Shown piece after piece: positions 34,925 to 42,675 of a DNA stretch of 64,000 bases. Made by a program: the position numbers and the translations under genes. The number at the start of each line of letters is the position of its first letter. Positions within the stretch are counted from its first letter, which is position 1. The notes below the pieces were generated by a model. That model did not search any database and was not told the DNA's origin. It saw only the letters and a program-made list of their open reading frames with translations. Source of the stretch: REEB95 sp963785735 (GTDB lineage Bacteria > Pseudomonadota > Alphaproteobacteria > ATCC43930 > CGMCC-115725); contig CAWAWJ010000002.1 of NCBI GenBank assembly GCA_963785735.1, positions 130,010 through 194,009 of the forward strand, read 5' to 3'.

Positions 34925-36538
34925 ATGGGCGAGGGCGATTTTCACGAGCTATTCCTGTTGGGCGAGGACGACGCGCCCTACCGCAAGCTCACTTCGGATT
35001 ATGTCAGCACGGGCGATTTTGCCGGCCAGAGCATGCTCAAGGTCGATCTCAAGGCGCTGACCGAGCTGGCGCACCAGGCCTTCGTCGATTGCGCCCATCT
35101 GCTGCGCCCCGGCCACCTGAAGCAGCTGCGCGCCATCCTCGACGACCCCGAAGCCTCTTCCAACGACAAGTTCGTGGCCTTCGATCTCCTGAAGAACGCC
35201 AATATCGCCGCCGGCAAGGTTCTGCCGATGTGCCAGGATACCGGCACCGCCATCGTCATGGGCAAGAAGGGTCAGCGCGTCTGGACCGGCGGCAACGACG
35301 CCGCCGCGCTTTCGGCCGGCATCCGCCGCACCTTCACCGAGACCAATCTGCGCTACAGTCAGGTGGCGCCGCTTTCCATGTATGACGAGGTCAACACCGG
35401 CGACAATCTGCCGGCGCAGATCGACCTCTATGCCGACGAGGGCGACGAATACCATTTCCTGTTCGTCGCCAAGGGTGGCGGCTCGGCCAATAAGAGCTTT
35501 CTCTATCAGCAGACAAGGGCGGTGCTGAACCCGAAATCGCTCATCAAGTTCCTCGACGAGAAGATCAAGACGCTTGGGACCGCCGCCTGCCCGCCCTATC
35601 ACCTTGCGATCGTCATCGGCGGCACCTCGGCCGAGATGAACCTCAAGACCGTGAAGCTCGCCTCCTGCCGCTATCTCGACAATCTTCCGATCAAGGGCAA
35701 CAAGTTCGGCCAGGCCTATCGCGACCGCGATTTCGAGCAGGAGGTGTTGCAGTTGACGCGCGGCATGGGCATTGGCGCGCAATTCGGCGGCAAGTATTTC
35801 TGCCACGACGTGCGCGTGATCCGCCTCCCCCGGCACGGCGCCAGCGTGCCTATCGGTCTCGGCGTCTCCTGTTCCGCCGACCGGCAGATCCTAGGCAAGA
35901 TTTCGCGCGACGGCGTGTTTCTGGAGCAGCTCGAGACCAACCCGGCGCAATACCTGCCCGAGATCGGCGAGGAAAAACTGGGCGGCGACGTCGTCCGGAT
36001 CGACCTCAAGCAGCCGATGAGCGACATCCGGAATCTCTTGTCGCGCTATCCGATCAAGACGAGGCTTGCGCTCACCGGCACGCTCATCGTCGCGCGCGAC
36101 ATCGCCCACGCCAAGCTCAAGGACCGGCTCGATAGCGGCCAGGGCCTGCCACAATACGCCAAGGACCATCCGATCTACTATGCCGGCCCGGCCAAGACGC
36201 CCCACGGCCTCGCCTCGGGCTCCTTCGGCCCGACCACGGCGGGGCGCATGGATTCCTATGTCGACCAGTTCATGGCGGCGGGCGGCAGTTTCGTGACCCT
36301 GGCCAAGGGCAATCGCGGCGCGGAAGTGCGCGAGGCCTGCAAGAAGCATGGCGGCTTCTATTTGGGTTCGATCGGCGGCCCGGCGGCGCGCTTAGCGCAG
36401 GATTGCATCAAGCGGGTCGAGGTGGTGGAATACCCTGAACTCGGCATGGAAGCGGTGTGGCGAATCGAGGTGGTGGATTTCCCCGCCTTCATCGTCATTG
36501 ACGACAAGGGCAATGACTTTTTCGCCAAGCTCGCTTGA
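34925..36538 (+). CDS. fumA: Class I (Fe-S) fumarate hydratase
   Basis: 537 residues from ATG 34925. Class I marks: LPMCQDTGTAIVMGKKGQRV, GGGSANKSFLYQQTRAVLNP, CPPYHLAIVIGGTSAEMNLK and C-terminal beta domain with GPTTAGRMDSYVDQFMAAGG. Cysteines for the [4Fe-4S] cluster are present (MCQDTG, ACPPYH, SCSADRQ region). Interconverts fumarate and malate. The sigma factor gene starts 34 bp after it. Confidence 0.95.
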   Translation: MGEGDFHELFLLGEDDAPYRKLTSDYVSTGDFAGQSMLKVDLKALTELAHQAFVDCAHLLRPGHLKQLRAILDDPEASSNDKFVAFDLLKNANIAAGKVLPMCQDTGTAIVMGKKGQRVWTGGNDAAALSAGIRRTFTETNLRYSQVAPLSMYDEVNTGDNLPAQIDLYADEGDEYHFLFVAKGGGSANKSFLYQQTRAVLNPKSLIKFLDEKIKTLGTAACPPYHLAIVIGGTSAEMNLKTVKLASCRYLDNLPIKGNKFGQAYRDRDFEQEVLQLTRGMGIGAQFGGKYFCHDVRVIRLPRHGASVPIGLGVSCSADRQILGKISRDGVFLEQLETNPAQYLPEIGEEKLGGDVVRIDLKQPMSDIRNLLSRYPIKTRLALTGTLIVARDIAHAKLKDRLDSGQGLPQYAKDHPIYYAGPAKTPHGLASGSFGPTTAGRMDSYVDQFMAAGGSFVTLAKGNRGAEVREACKKHGGFYLGSIGGPAARLAQDCIKRVEVVEYPELGMEAVWRIEVVDFPAFIVIDDKGNDFFAKLA

Positions 36539-36572
36539 AACGCGGATTGCTGAACAAGAACCAAGGAAGCGC

Positions 36573-37127
36573 GTGGCAGAGACCATCGATCTCGCGGCCC
36601 TGATCCGGGGGGAAAAGGCGCAATGGGACGCCTTCGCGCGACGCTATACCGGTCTGATCCTCTCCGCCGTGCGCAGCCAGGCGCGCGACGGCACCGATAT
36701 CGACGATCTGGTGCAGGAGGTCTTCCTGCGTCTGTGCAAGGACGGCTTCCGGCTCTTGAAGACCTATGATGCGACGCGCGCCGGGCTTTCGACCTGGCTC
36801 ACCATCGTCGCGCGTTCGACCGCGCGCGACGTGCTGCGCCGCCGCCAGCCCCAGACCACGCCCTATGAGGCGGTGCCGGAATCGGCGCTGGCGGTCAACC
36901 CGCCGACGCATGAGCACATCAAGCTGCCGGACGAGATATTGTCGCCGCGGCAGAAGCTGGTGCTGACCATGCTCTACGAGCGCGACATGGACGTGACCGA
37001 GGTGGCGAAGTCCCTGGGGGTCGATCCCCAGACGGTGCGCAGTACCCACCATAAGGCCATGCTCAAGCTCCGGAGCCATTTCGCCATCGACGACACCGGC
37101 AAGGCGGTTGGAGATAAAACCGGCTGA
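36573..37127 (+). CDS. Sigma-70 family (ECF-like) RNA polymerase sigma factor
   Basis: 184 residues from GTG 36573 with AAGGAAG upstream. Region 2 is visible in AFARRYTGLILSAVRSQARD and DIDDLVQEVFLRLCKDG; region 4 in LSPRQKLVLTMLYERDMDVT-EVAKSLGVDPQTVRS. It heads an operon with a membrane-anchored anti-sigma-like protein and a CpxP/heavy-metal-resistance-like periplasmic protein. No clear ECF-type promoter was found upstream; the region is inside fumA. Confidence 0.87.
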   Translation: MAETIDLAALIRGEKAQWDAFARRYTGLILSAVRSQARDGTDIDDLVQEVFLRLCKDGFRLLKTYDATRAGLSTWLTIVARSTARDVLRRRQPQTTPYEAVPESALAVNPPTHEHIKLPDEILSPRQKLVLTMLYERDMDVTEVAKSLGVDPQTVRSTHHKAMLKLRSHFAIDDTGKAVGDKTG

Positions 37128-37180
37128 AACGGGGATGGATAAGGGGTTTTATGCCTAAATTAGGGAAGCGGAGATGACCT

Positions 37181-37717
37181 ATGACTGAATCGGGGGACAA
37201 TAGCCAGGCCGAGGAAGCCGCGTTATGGCGGCGTTTCCGCGCGCTCGAACGCAAATCTGGATTGAAGGTCAGGGATTTAGGCGATCCCTCGACCCTCGCC
37301 GCCTATGCCGAGGGAAGGCTTGGGACCAAGGCCGCGGAAGCGGTCGAAAGCTTCCTGGCATCCAAGCCCGAGATCATCGGCGACATCCTGGCGGCGCGGG
37401 CCGCGGTACAGGCGTCGGCGCCGGTGGCGTCGGAGGCCATGATCGCCCGGGCCGCCGGTCTCGTGGCGCCGCGCGCGACTCCGAAATTCGATCCGCGCAT
37501 CGTGCCCTTCCGTTCCGCTCCCGTGCAAAAGACGGATTGGCGCGTCACCCTGTCGCGCCTCGCCATCGCCGCGAGCTTGGTCGTCACCGGCCTGGTCGGA
37601 TTCGCGCTCGGCAGCGACACCTACGGCAATTTCGTGCAATCGCGCACCGAATCCTCCGCCCCCGATCTGTTCGACCAGCCCGCGGGCTTCCTTAGCGGAG
37701 AGGATTCAAGCTCGTGA
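37181..37717 (+). CDS. Anti-sigma-factor-like single-span membrane protein
   Basis: 178 residues. N-terminal cytoplasmic region with DLGDPSTLAAYAEGRLGTKA, like the ZAS-type lead (no HxxxCxxC zinc site is present), and one membrane helix (LSRLAIAASLVVTGLVGFAL) followed by a short periplasmic tail. Its place directly after the sigma gene and before a CpxP-like gene supports the anti-sigma role. Confidence 0.65.
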   Translation: MTESGDNSQAEEAALWRRFRALERKSGLKVRDLGDPSTLAAYAEGRLGTKAAEAVESFLASKPEIIGDILAARAAVQASAPVASEAMIARAAGLVAPRATPKFDPRIVPFRSAPVQKTDWRVTLSRLAIAASLVVTGLVGFALGSDTYGNFVQSRTESSAPDLFDQPAGFLSGEDSSS

Positions 37718-38193
37718 CCGGCATCGGTCCCTCTGGCCGTCCCGCCGGCGGGCGCGGACGGTTTGTCCTCATCGCGTTTGCGCTGTCGCTCACGCTCAAC
37801 ATCTTCTTCGTCGCCGGGTTGATCTGGACCCGGACCATGGACCATCCACCGACGCCGCCGGCGCTGGCAGCGGTCGAGCGCTTCGAGAAAATCGCCAAGG
37901 ACCTCAACCTGGCCGGCGACCAGCTCGCCACCTTCCAGCAATTCGACCAAGCGTTCCGCGATCGCCAGCGGCAGTTGCGCGAGCAGAACCGGCCGATCGC
38001 CGATGCGGTATGGAACGAGCTGGCACAGACGCAGCCCGACCCGGCCAAGGTCTCCAGCTTGATCGACCAGGCCACCGAGAATCGCCGCGCCGCGCAAAAG
38101 GACAATACCCTGGCGCTGATGAAATTCCTGGCGGCGCTGTCGCCCGAACAGCGCGCCCAATTCGCCGACCTCGCCCGGCAGCGCCACCCATAG
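37714..38193 (+). CDS. CpxP/ZraP/CnrX-like periplasmic stress-sensor protein
   Basis: 159 residues from GTG 37714, overlapping the previous stop by 4 bp. An N-terminal anchor (FVLIAFALSLTLNIFFVAGL) precedes an all-helical periplasmic domain with the family pattern FEKIAKDLNLAGDQLATFQQ and LAALSPEQRAQFADLARQ. Likely senses envelope or metal stress and controls the sigma/anti-sigma pair, as in Cnr/Nre-type systems. Confidence 0.72.
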   Translation: MTGIGPSGRPAGGRGRFVLIAFALSLTLNIFFVAGLIWTRTMDHPPTPPALAAVERFEKIAKDLNLAGDQLATFQQFDQAFRDRQRQLREQNRPIADAVWNELAQTQPDPAKVSSLIDQATENRRAAQKDNTLALMKFLAALSPEQRAQFADLARQRHP

Positions 38194-38217
38194 ACGCCAC
38201 ATGAACGGACGGGAAGG

Positions 38218-38445
38218 ATGACCGAGCCGCGCAAGCGCTCGATCCGGATATCCGGCCACGCCACCAGCCTGACTCTGGAAGAGCCGTTCTGGCGCGATCT
38301 GCGGACCCTGGCGAAAAAGCGCAAGCTCTCACTCAACGCGCTGGTGGGCAAGATCGACGCCGGCCGCGGCGGCAATCTGTCAAGCGCGCTTCGCCTCTTC
38401 ATCCGCGATTGCTATCGCAGCGGCGAGTTGGGATCCCATGGCTGA
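38218..38445 (+). CDS. Ribbon-helix-helix domain protein
   Basis: 75 residues: RKRSIRISGHATSLTLEEPF, LAKKRKLSLNALVGKID, SALRLFIRDCYR. Matches the RHH_4 type of alphaproteobacterial DNA-binding proteins, often next to fumarase and DUF4169 genes. It overlaps the next gene by 8 bp. Confidence 0.82.
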   Translation: MTEPRKRSIRISGHATSLTLEEPFWRDLRTLAKKRKLSLNALVGKIDAGRGGNLSSALRLFIRDCYRSGELGSHG

Positions 38446-38611
38446 GCGGGTAAATCTCAACCGTTTCCGTAAGGCGCAAAAGCGCGCGGCGGAGATCAGA
38501 CAGGCAGCGGAAAACCGCGTCGCCTTCGGCCGCACCAAGGCCGAGCGCGTCAAGAATCACCTCGAAACCGAAAGAAAAGGCCGGAATCTCGACGGCAAGA
38601 AGCTCGACTAG
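38438..38611 (+). CDS. DUF4169 small basic protein
   Basis: 57 residues, MAERVNLNRFRKAQKRAAEI, with a helical charged body ending GRNLDGKKLD. Typical of DUF4169. Small and basic; function unknown. Overlaps the preceding RHH gene and convergently the next gene's stop by 4 bp. Confidence 0.8.
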   Translation: MAERVNLNRFRKAQKRAAEIRQAAENRVAFGRTKAERVKNHLETERKGRNLDGKKLD

Positions 38612-40005
38612 CTGCGCAGGATCTTGCCCGGGTTCATGATGTTGTCGGGGTCGAGCGCGTGTTTGATCGCCCGCATCACCGACAGCGCCTCGCCATGTTC
38701 GGCGATCAAGAATTCGGTCTTACCGTAGCCGACCCCGTGCTCGCCGGTGCAGGTGCCCTCGAGCGCTATGGCGCGCGCCACCATGCGGGCGTTTATCTTC
38801 TCCGCCTGCTTGAATTCCGCCGGGTTCTTGGGGTCGAGCAGGAAGACCAGGTGAAAATTGCCGTCGCCGGCATGGCCGACGATGGGCGCCAGCAGCCCGG
38901 ATTGCGCCAAATCCTGCTCGGTCTCGGCGATGCATTGCGGGAGCTTCGAGATCGGCACGCACACATCGGTGGCCCAGCCCTCGGAGCCCGGCCGCAAGGC
39001 GAGCGTGGCGAAATAGGCGTCGTGGCGCGCCTGCCACAGCTTGTTGCGCTCCTCGTGGCCGGCGGCCCAGCGAAACGCGCTGCCGCCATGCTCGGCTGCG
39101 AAACTGCGCACTTGTTCCACCTGCTCATCGACGCCGCGCTCGGTGCCGTGGAATTCGAACATCAGGGTCGGCGCCACCTTATAGTCGAGCTTGGAATAGA
39201 GGTTGACCGCGTCCATGGTCACCGCGTCGATCAACTCGATGCGCGCCACCGGTACGCCGGCCTGGATGGTCGCCACCACCGTCTCGACCGCCTGCTTGAT
39301 ATCGGGAAAGGCGCAACAGGCGGCACGGATCGCTTCGGGTATGCCAAAGAGCCTGAGGCTCGCTTCGGTGATCACGCCCAGCGTTCCCTCAGAGCCGACG
39401 AATAGCCGGGTCAGGTCATAGCCCGCGGCCGATTTCCGCGCGCGGCGCGATGTCCGGATGATCCGGCCATCGGCCAGCACCACGGTCAGCGCCAGCACGT
39501 TCTCGCGCATGGAGCCATAGCGCACGGCATTGGTGCCCGAGGCGCGCGTCGCTGCCATGCCGCCGAGCGAGGCGTCCGCGCCCGGATCGACCGAAAAGAA
39601 CAGCCCGGTGTCGCGCAGATGCTGGTTCAATTGCTTGCGGGTGACGCCGGCCTCGACGGTGCAGTCGAGATCCTCGGTTGATACCCGCAGAATCCGGTTC
39701 ATGCGCGAAAGATCGATGGTCACGCCGCCTTCGAGCGCGGCGATGTTGCCCTCGAGTCCCGTTCCGGTGCCGAAGGGAATGACCGGCACCTTGGCGGAAG
39801 CGCAGAGTTTTACCGTCGCCGCAACTTCCTCGGTGCTTTCGACGAATACCACCGCGTCGGGCGGCATGCCCGGATGGTATGACGCGTCCTTGCCGTGATG
39901 TTCGCGCACCGCCAGCGACGTCGAGAACCGGTCGCCGAAGCGCGCCGCCAGCGCCGCGCTCAGATCACTCGATAGCGCCTTGCGGCGCGGGGATGCCAAG
40001 GCCAT
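38608..40005 (-). CDS. FAD-linked 2-hydroxy-acid (D-lactate-type) dehydrogenase
   Basis: 465 residues of the GlcD/LDHD family. FAD-binding VPVIPFGTGTGLEGNIAALE and RYGSMRENVLALTVVLADGR; C-terminal cap with FHGTERGVDEQ, GHAGDGNFHLVFLLDPKN and CTGEHGVGYGKTEFL. Likely a quinone- or cytochrome-linked D-lactate dehydrogenase. A close relative, glcD, lies at 51978. Confidence 0.88.
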   Translation of the reverse strand: MALASPRRKALSSDLSAALAARFGDRFSTSLAVREHHGKDASYHPGMPPDAVVFVESTEEVAATVKLCASAKVPVIPFGTGTGLEGNIAALEGGVTIDLSRMNRILRVSTEDLDCTVEAGVTRKQLNQHLRDTGLFFSVDPGADASLGGMAATRASGTNAVRYGSMRENVLALTVVLADGRIIRTSRRARKSAAGYDLTRLFVGSEGTLGVITEASLRLFGIPEAIRAACCAFPDIKQAVETVVATIQAGVPVARIELIDAVTMDAVNLYSKLDYKVAPTLMFEFHGTERGVDEQVEQVRSFAAEHGGSAFRWAAGHEERNKLWQARHDAYFATLALRPGSEGWATDVCVPISKLPQCIAETEQDLAQSGLLAPIVGHAGDGNFHLVFLLDPKNPAEFKQAEKINARMVARAIALEGTCTGEHGVGYGKTEFLIAEHGEALSVMRAIKHALDPDNIMNPGKILRS

Positions 40006-40084
40006 GGAATTTCCTCGGGCTTAAGGTTTTGCCCGGGCCCATTCTCCACCGGGAATATTAATAATTTGCCACGGAACCACGCAC

Positions 40085-40118
40085 CAAAGAAAGCGGCCCG
40101 GGCTTGCGCCCGGGCCGC
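40085..40118 (-). terminator. Terminator after the DUF992-OmpA gene
   Basis: Perfect 11-bp stem GCGGCCCGGGC/GCCCGGGCCGC with a 4-nt loop, followed on the minus strand by TTTCTTTGG. It ends the DUF992-OmpA transcript. Confidence 0.75.
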
Positions 40119-40150
40119 ATTCTCGAAACCTATATGAAAAACCGAGTCGA

Positions 40151-40963
40151 CTACTGGATGGCGATCGTGGCGCGCCGGTTGCGCGGTTCCTTCACGCCAT
40201 CGGGCGTCGGTACGGCCAGATGGGTCTCGCCAAACCACGCGGTGCTGATCTTGGCGGCGGGTACGCCGTCCTTGACCAACGCGGCTTGCACGGTATCGGC
40301 GCGGCGATGCGACAGGCCCATGTTGTAGGCGGCCGTGCCGGAGGTGTCGGTGTAACCGGCGACCGCAACCTTCAGCGAACCGGTCTTCTTGTAATAAGCG
40401 GCCGCGTTGTCGACCACCGTCTTGCCGGCCGCGGTCAGGTCCGATTTATTGAACTCGAAATAGACGACGAAGGTCTGCGCCATCGCCATCGGGGAACCAG
40501 GGCCCAATTGCAGATAGGCGAGACCGCCGGTTCCGCCGATGCCAACCTCTTGCACGCCGAGACCCATCGGAACCAGGTAGAAGCCGTTGCCGACGCCGGC
40601 AAGACCGGCTTGAACCGCCAAGCCGGCGAGAAGGGTCGCCGAGGCCTTGACGCCGACATAGTTGCCCGTCAGGGGAGCGGGCGGCGAGCCGCCGCCGACC
40701 ACGAAGTAAGTCATGGCTTTTTTCTGGGCGAATTCCAGATCGACGCCGAGCAGGATGCCCGTGTAGCCGCTGTAGACTACCGGCGAGGGTCCGGTGCCCC
40801 CGTAGGTGCAGGTGACCGGAATCCTAGAGAACAGGATATAGGTCATGCCCTGATCCGTGCTGACGCAGGTCAGAACGCCGAGGATGCCATCAGCCTTGGC
40901 CTGCCCTCCGGCGGCGAACACCATGGTGATCGCCACCACGAGCGACATCAAAATCTTTTTCAT
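40151..40963 (-). CDS. DUF992-OmpA fusion outer-membrane-associated protein
   Basis: 270 residues from ATG 40963, signal peptide ending GQAKA. The N-terminal half (GILGVLTCVSTDQGMTYILF, CTYGGTGPSPVVYSGYTGIL) is a DUF992 domain; the C-terminal third is a peptidoglycan-binding OmpA domain (VYFEFNKSDLTAAGKTVVDN, VAGYTDTSGTAAYNMGLSHR, RRA near the end). The combination suggests an envelope protein tied to the wall. Own promoter region and terminator, so monocistronic. Confidence 0.85.
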   Translation of the reverse strand: MKKILMSLVVAITMVFAAGGQAKADGILGVLTCVSTDQGMTYILFSRIPVTCTYGGTGPSPVVYSGYTGILLGVDLEFAQKKAMTYFVVGGGSPPAPLTGNYVGVKASATLLAGLAVQAGLAGVGNGFYLVPMGLGVQEVGIGGTGGLAYLQLGPGSPMAMAQTFVVYFEFNKSDLTAAGKTVVDNAAAYYKKTGSLKVAVAGYTDTSGTAAYNMGLSHRRADTVQAALVKDGVPAAKISTAWFGETHLAVPTPDGVKEPRNRRATIAIQ

Positions 40964-41143
40964 CGACTGCACTCCCCCAGTATTTGTGAATCTCGCGTGA
41001 AACCGGTGCAAAGAGTGGGTTTACTCATCTTTGCGTGATGCCATGTTATATCGCCGCCGCCCTGGTTTGGAATAGGCCAATATTCCCCGAATCCAAAGCC
41101 AGTTTTCCAATGTGATGAATAGGCAACAGATATAACAAAGAAT

Positions 41144-41152
41144 TTATCCACA
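41144..41152 (+). promoter_or_regulatory. Perfect DnaA box
   Basis: TTATCCACA, the consensus DnaA site, 9 bp from the gapR stop within an AT-rich stretch (40980-41160). A single site; may be chance or a titration/regulatory box. Confidence 0.4.
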
Positions 41153-41160
41153 GGCCAAAT

Positions 41161-41433
41161 CTAGCCTGCGGCTCGTTTTCGCCCGGATTCCCGCATGCCC
41201 AGCGCGTTCATATAGGTGTCAAGGAGCGCCTGTTTTTCGTCCTGGTCTTCCTGGTCCATTTTGCGGATGCGAAGAATCTGCCGCATGGTTGGCAGGTCGA
41301 AACCGGCGCTCTTGGCCTCGGAAAAGACCTCCTTGATATCCGCGCCGAGGGCGCGTTTTTCCTCGTCCAGCCGTTCAATTCGCTCGATGAAGGATCGCAG
41401 ACGGTCTCCGGCGATGCCACCGACATCCGGCAT
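41161..41433 (-). CDS. gapR: GapR nucleoid-associated protein (DUF2312)
   Basis: 90 residues: RLRSFIERIERLDEEKRALG, IKEVFSEAKSAGFDLPTMRQ and ILRIRKMDQEDQDEKQALLD. This is the short tetrameric DUF2312 family, which clamps overtwisted AT-rich DNA and aids replication in Caulobacter. Monocistronic or with DUF1244 upstream. Confidence 0.93.
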   Translation of the reverse strand: MPDVGGIAGDRLRSFIERIERLDEEKRALGADIKEVFSEAKSAGFDLPTMRQILRIRKMDQEDQDEKQALLDTYMNALGMRESGRKRAAG

Positions 41434-41460
41434 GAATTCCCCCGTTCTTTGACGTTGTTG

Positions 41461-41754
41461 CTAGTGCTTATGAGCGGCGGCCGACTTGGCTTTCTGCTCC
41501 GGCGTCGCCTCTTTCTGGTACTTCGCCTTCCATTCCTCATAGGGTATGCCATAGACGATCTGGCGCGCCTCGGGGTCGGAGAGCTTCATGCCTTTTTTCT
41601 CGGCCGCTTCGCGATACCAGCGCGACAGGCAATTGCGGCAGAAACCGGCCAGATTCATCATGTCGATGTTTTGCACGTCGGTTCTTTCCCGCAGGTGTGA
41701 AACCAGTGTGCGGAAAGCGGCGGCTTCGAGTTCGATACGCGTGCGGTCGTCCAT
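41461..41754 (-). CDS. DUF1244 protein
   Basis: 97 residues from ATG 41754. The family features AFRTLVSHLRERTDVQNIDM, GFCRNCLSRWYREAAEKKGM and GIPYEEWKAKYQ are clear. Small cytoplasmic protein with a CxxC that could bind metal. Function unknown. It lies 27 bp before gapR in the same direction. Confidence 0.87.
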   Translation of the reverse strand: MDDRTRIELEAAAFRTLVSHLRERTDVQNIDMMNLAGFCRNCLSRWYREAAEKKGMKLSDPEARQIVYGIPYEEWKAKYQKEATPEQKAKSAAAHKH

Positions 41755-41801
41755 CGGGACATCTCCCTTCGAGAGCATCTTCCTATTGTGGGGTGGCGGC
41801 G

Positions 41802-42641
41802 TCACTTTTGCCAGAGGCGATAAATCGAATCCCCGGTCAGGATCGGCCCCAAAACCCTTGCCAGAAGCTCGGCCCATTCCCGCGCACCCGAAGCGTCGGC
41901 GATCAGATCCTGCCGTATTTCGATGGCGACATGCGGCAACCCACAATTCGAGGCATGGTGCCGCATGGTGTATCCCGCCGGCTGCCGCGCCGAATAGGGC
42001 TCATTGTCGCCGACGGCAAGGCCCGCCTGGCCGCGCAACGCGGCGAGCAGTGGCAAGGCAATCCGCCCGTCGCCGTCCCACAACACGCCGATATGCCAGG
42101 GCCGCGCCTGGCCGCTCATGATGGGCGTGAAGCTGTGCACGCCGATCAACGCCGGGAAAATCGCGCGACCGAGCGATGCCGCGATCCAGGCCGCGATCGC
42201 CGCGTGATAGGGCTCGAAGAGATGCCGGCGGCGCATCATGCGCGCGGCGGCGCCGAGATCGCGATTGCCAGGAATAGTTACCCCGTCGCTGATTTGCGGG
42301 ATCGAGGTCGGATCCTCCGGATCGCGATTGCAATCGATCACCAGCCGCGAATAGCCGCACAGAACCGCCGGCAGTTCGAGGGCTTGCGCCAGCCTCCTGG
42401 TAACATCGCCCGCGCCGATATCCCAGCCGATATGCTGCGACAACGCCGCATCGTCGAGGCCGAGTTGGCTCAATCCTCGTGGCACAAGCTTGCTGGCGTG
42501 ATCGCAAATCAGCAGAACGCGGGCGCCGGCTCGGCCCGGGAATTGCTCAAAAGCGGGTTTCTCGCCGCGGGCGAAGAAGGGAAGAGTTTCGGGCATGGAG
42601 GAGTGCGAATCGAGCGGAGTTGAGACCAACCGAGTCGTCAT
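41802..42641 (-). CDS. N-formylglutamate amidohydrolase-family protein
   Basis: 279 residues. Family marks: VLLICDHASKLVPRGLSQLG, DIGAGDVTRRLAQAL, RLVIDCNRDPEDPTSIPQ, IGVHSFTPIM and PHVAIEIRQDLI. Metal-dependent hydrolase in histidine degradation or cell-wall-like amide hydrolysis. A second paralogue is at 59286. Confidence 0.87.
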   Translation of the reverse strand: MTTRLVSTPLDSHSSMPETLPFFARGEKPAFEQFPGRAGARVLLICDHASKLVPRGLSQLGLDDAALSQHIGWDIGAGDVTRRLAQALELPAVLCGYSRLVIDCNRDPEDPTSIPQISDGVTIPGNRDLGAAARMMRRRHLFEPYHAAIAAWIAASLGRAIFPALIGVHSFTPIMSGQARPWHIGVLWDGDGRIALPLLAALRGQAGLAVGDNEPYSARQPAGYTMRHHASNCGLPHVAIEIRQDLIADASGAREWAELLARVLGPILTGDSIYRLWQK

Positions 42642-42675
42642 CCTATCCTGTCACGCGAGAGGTTAAAGAACCAAG

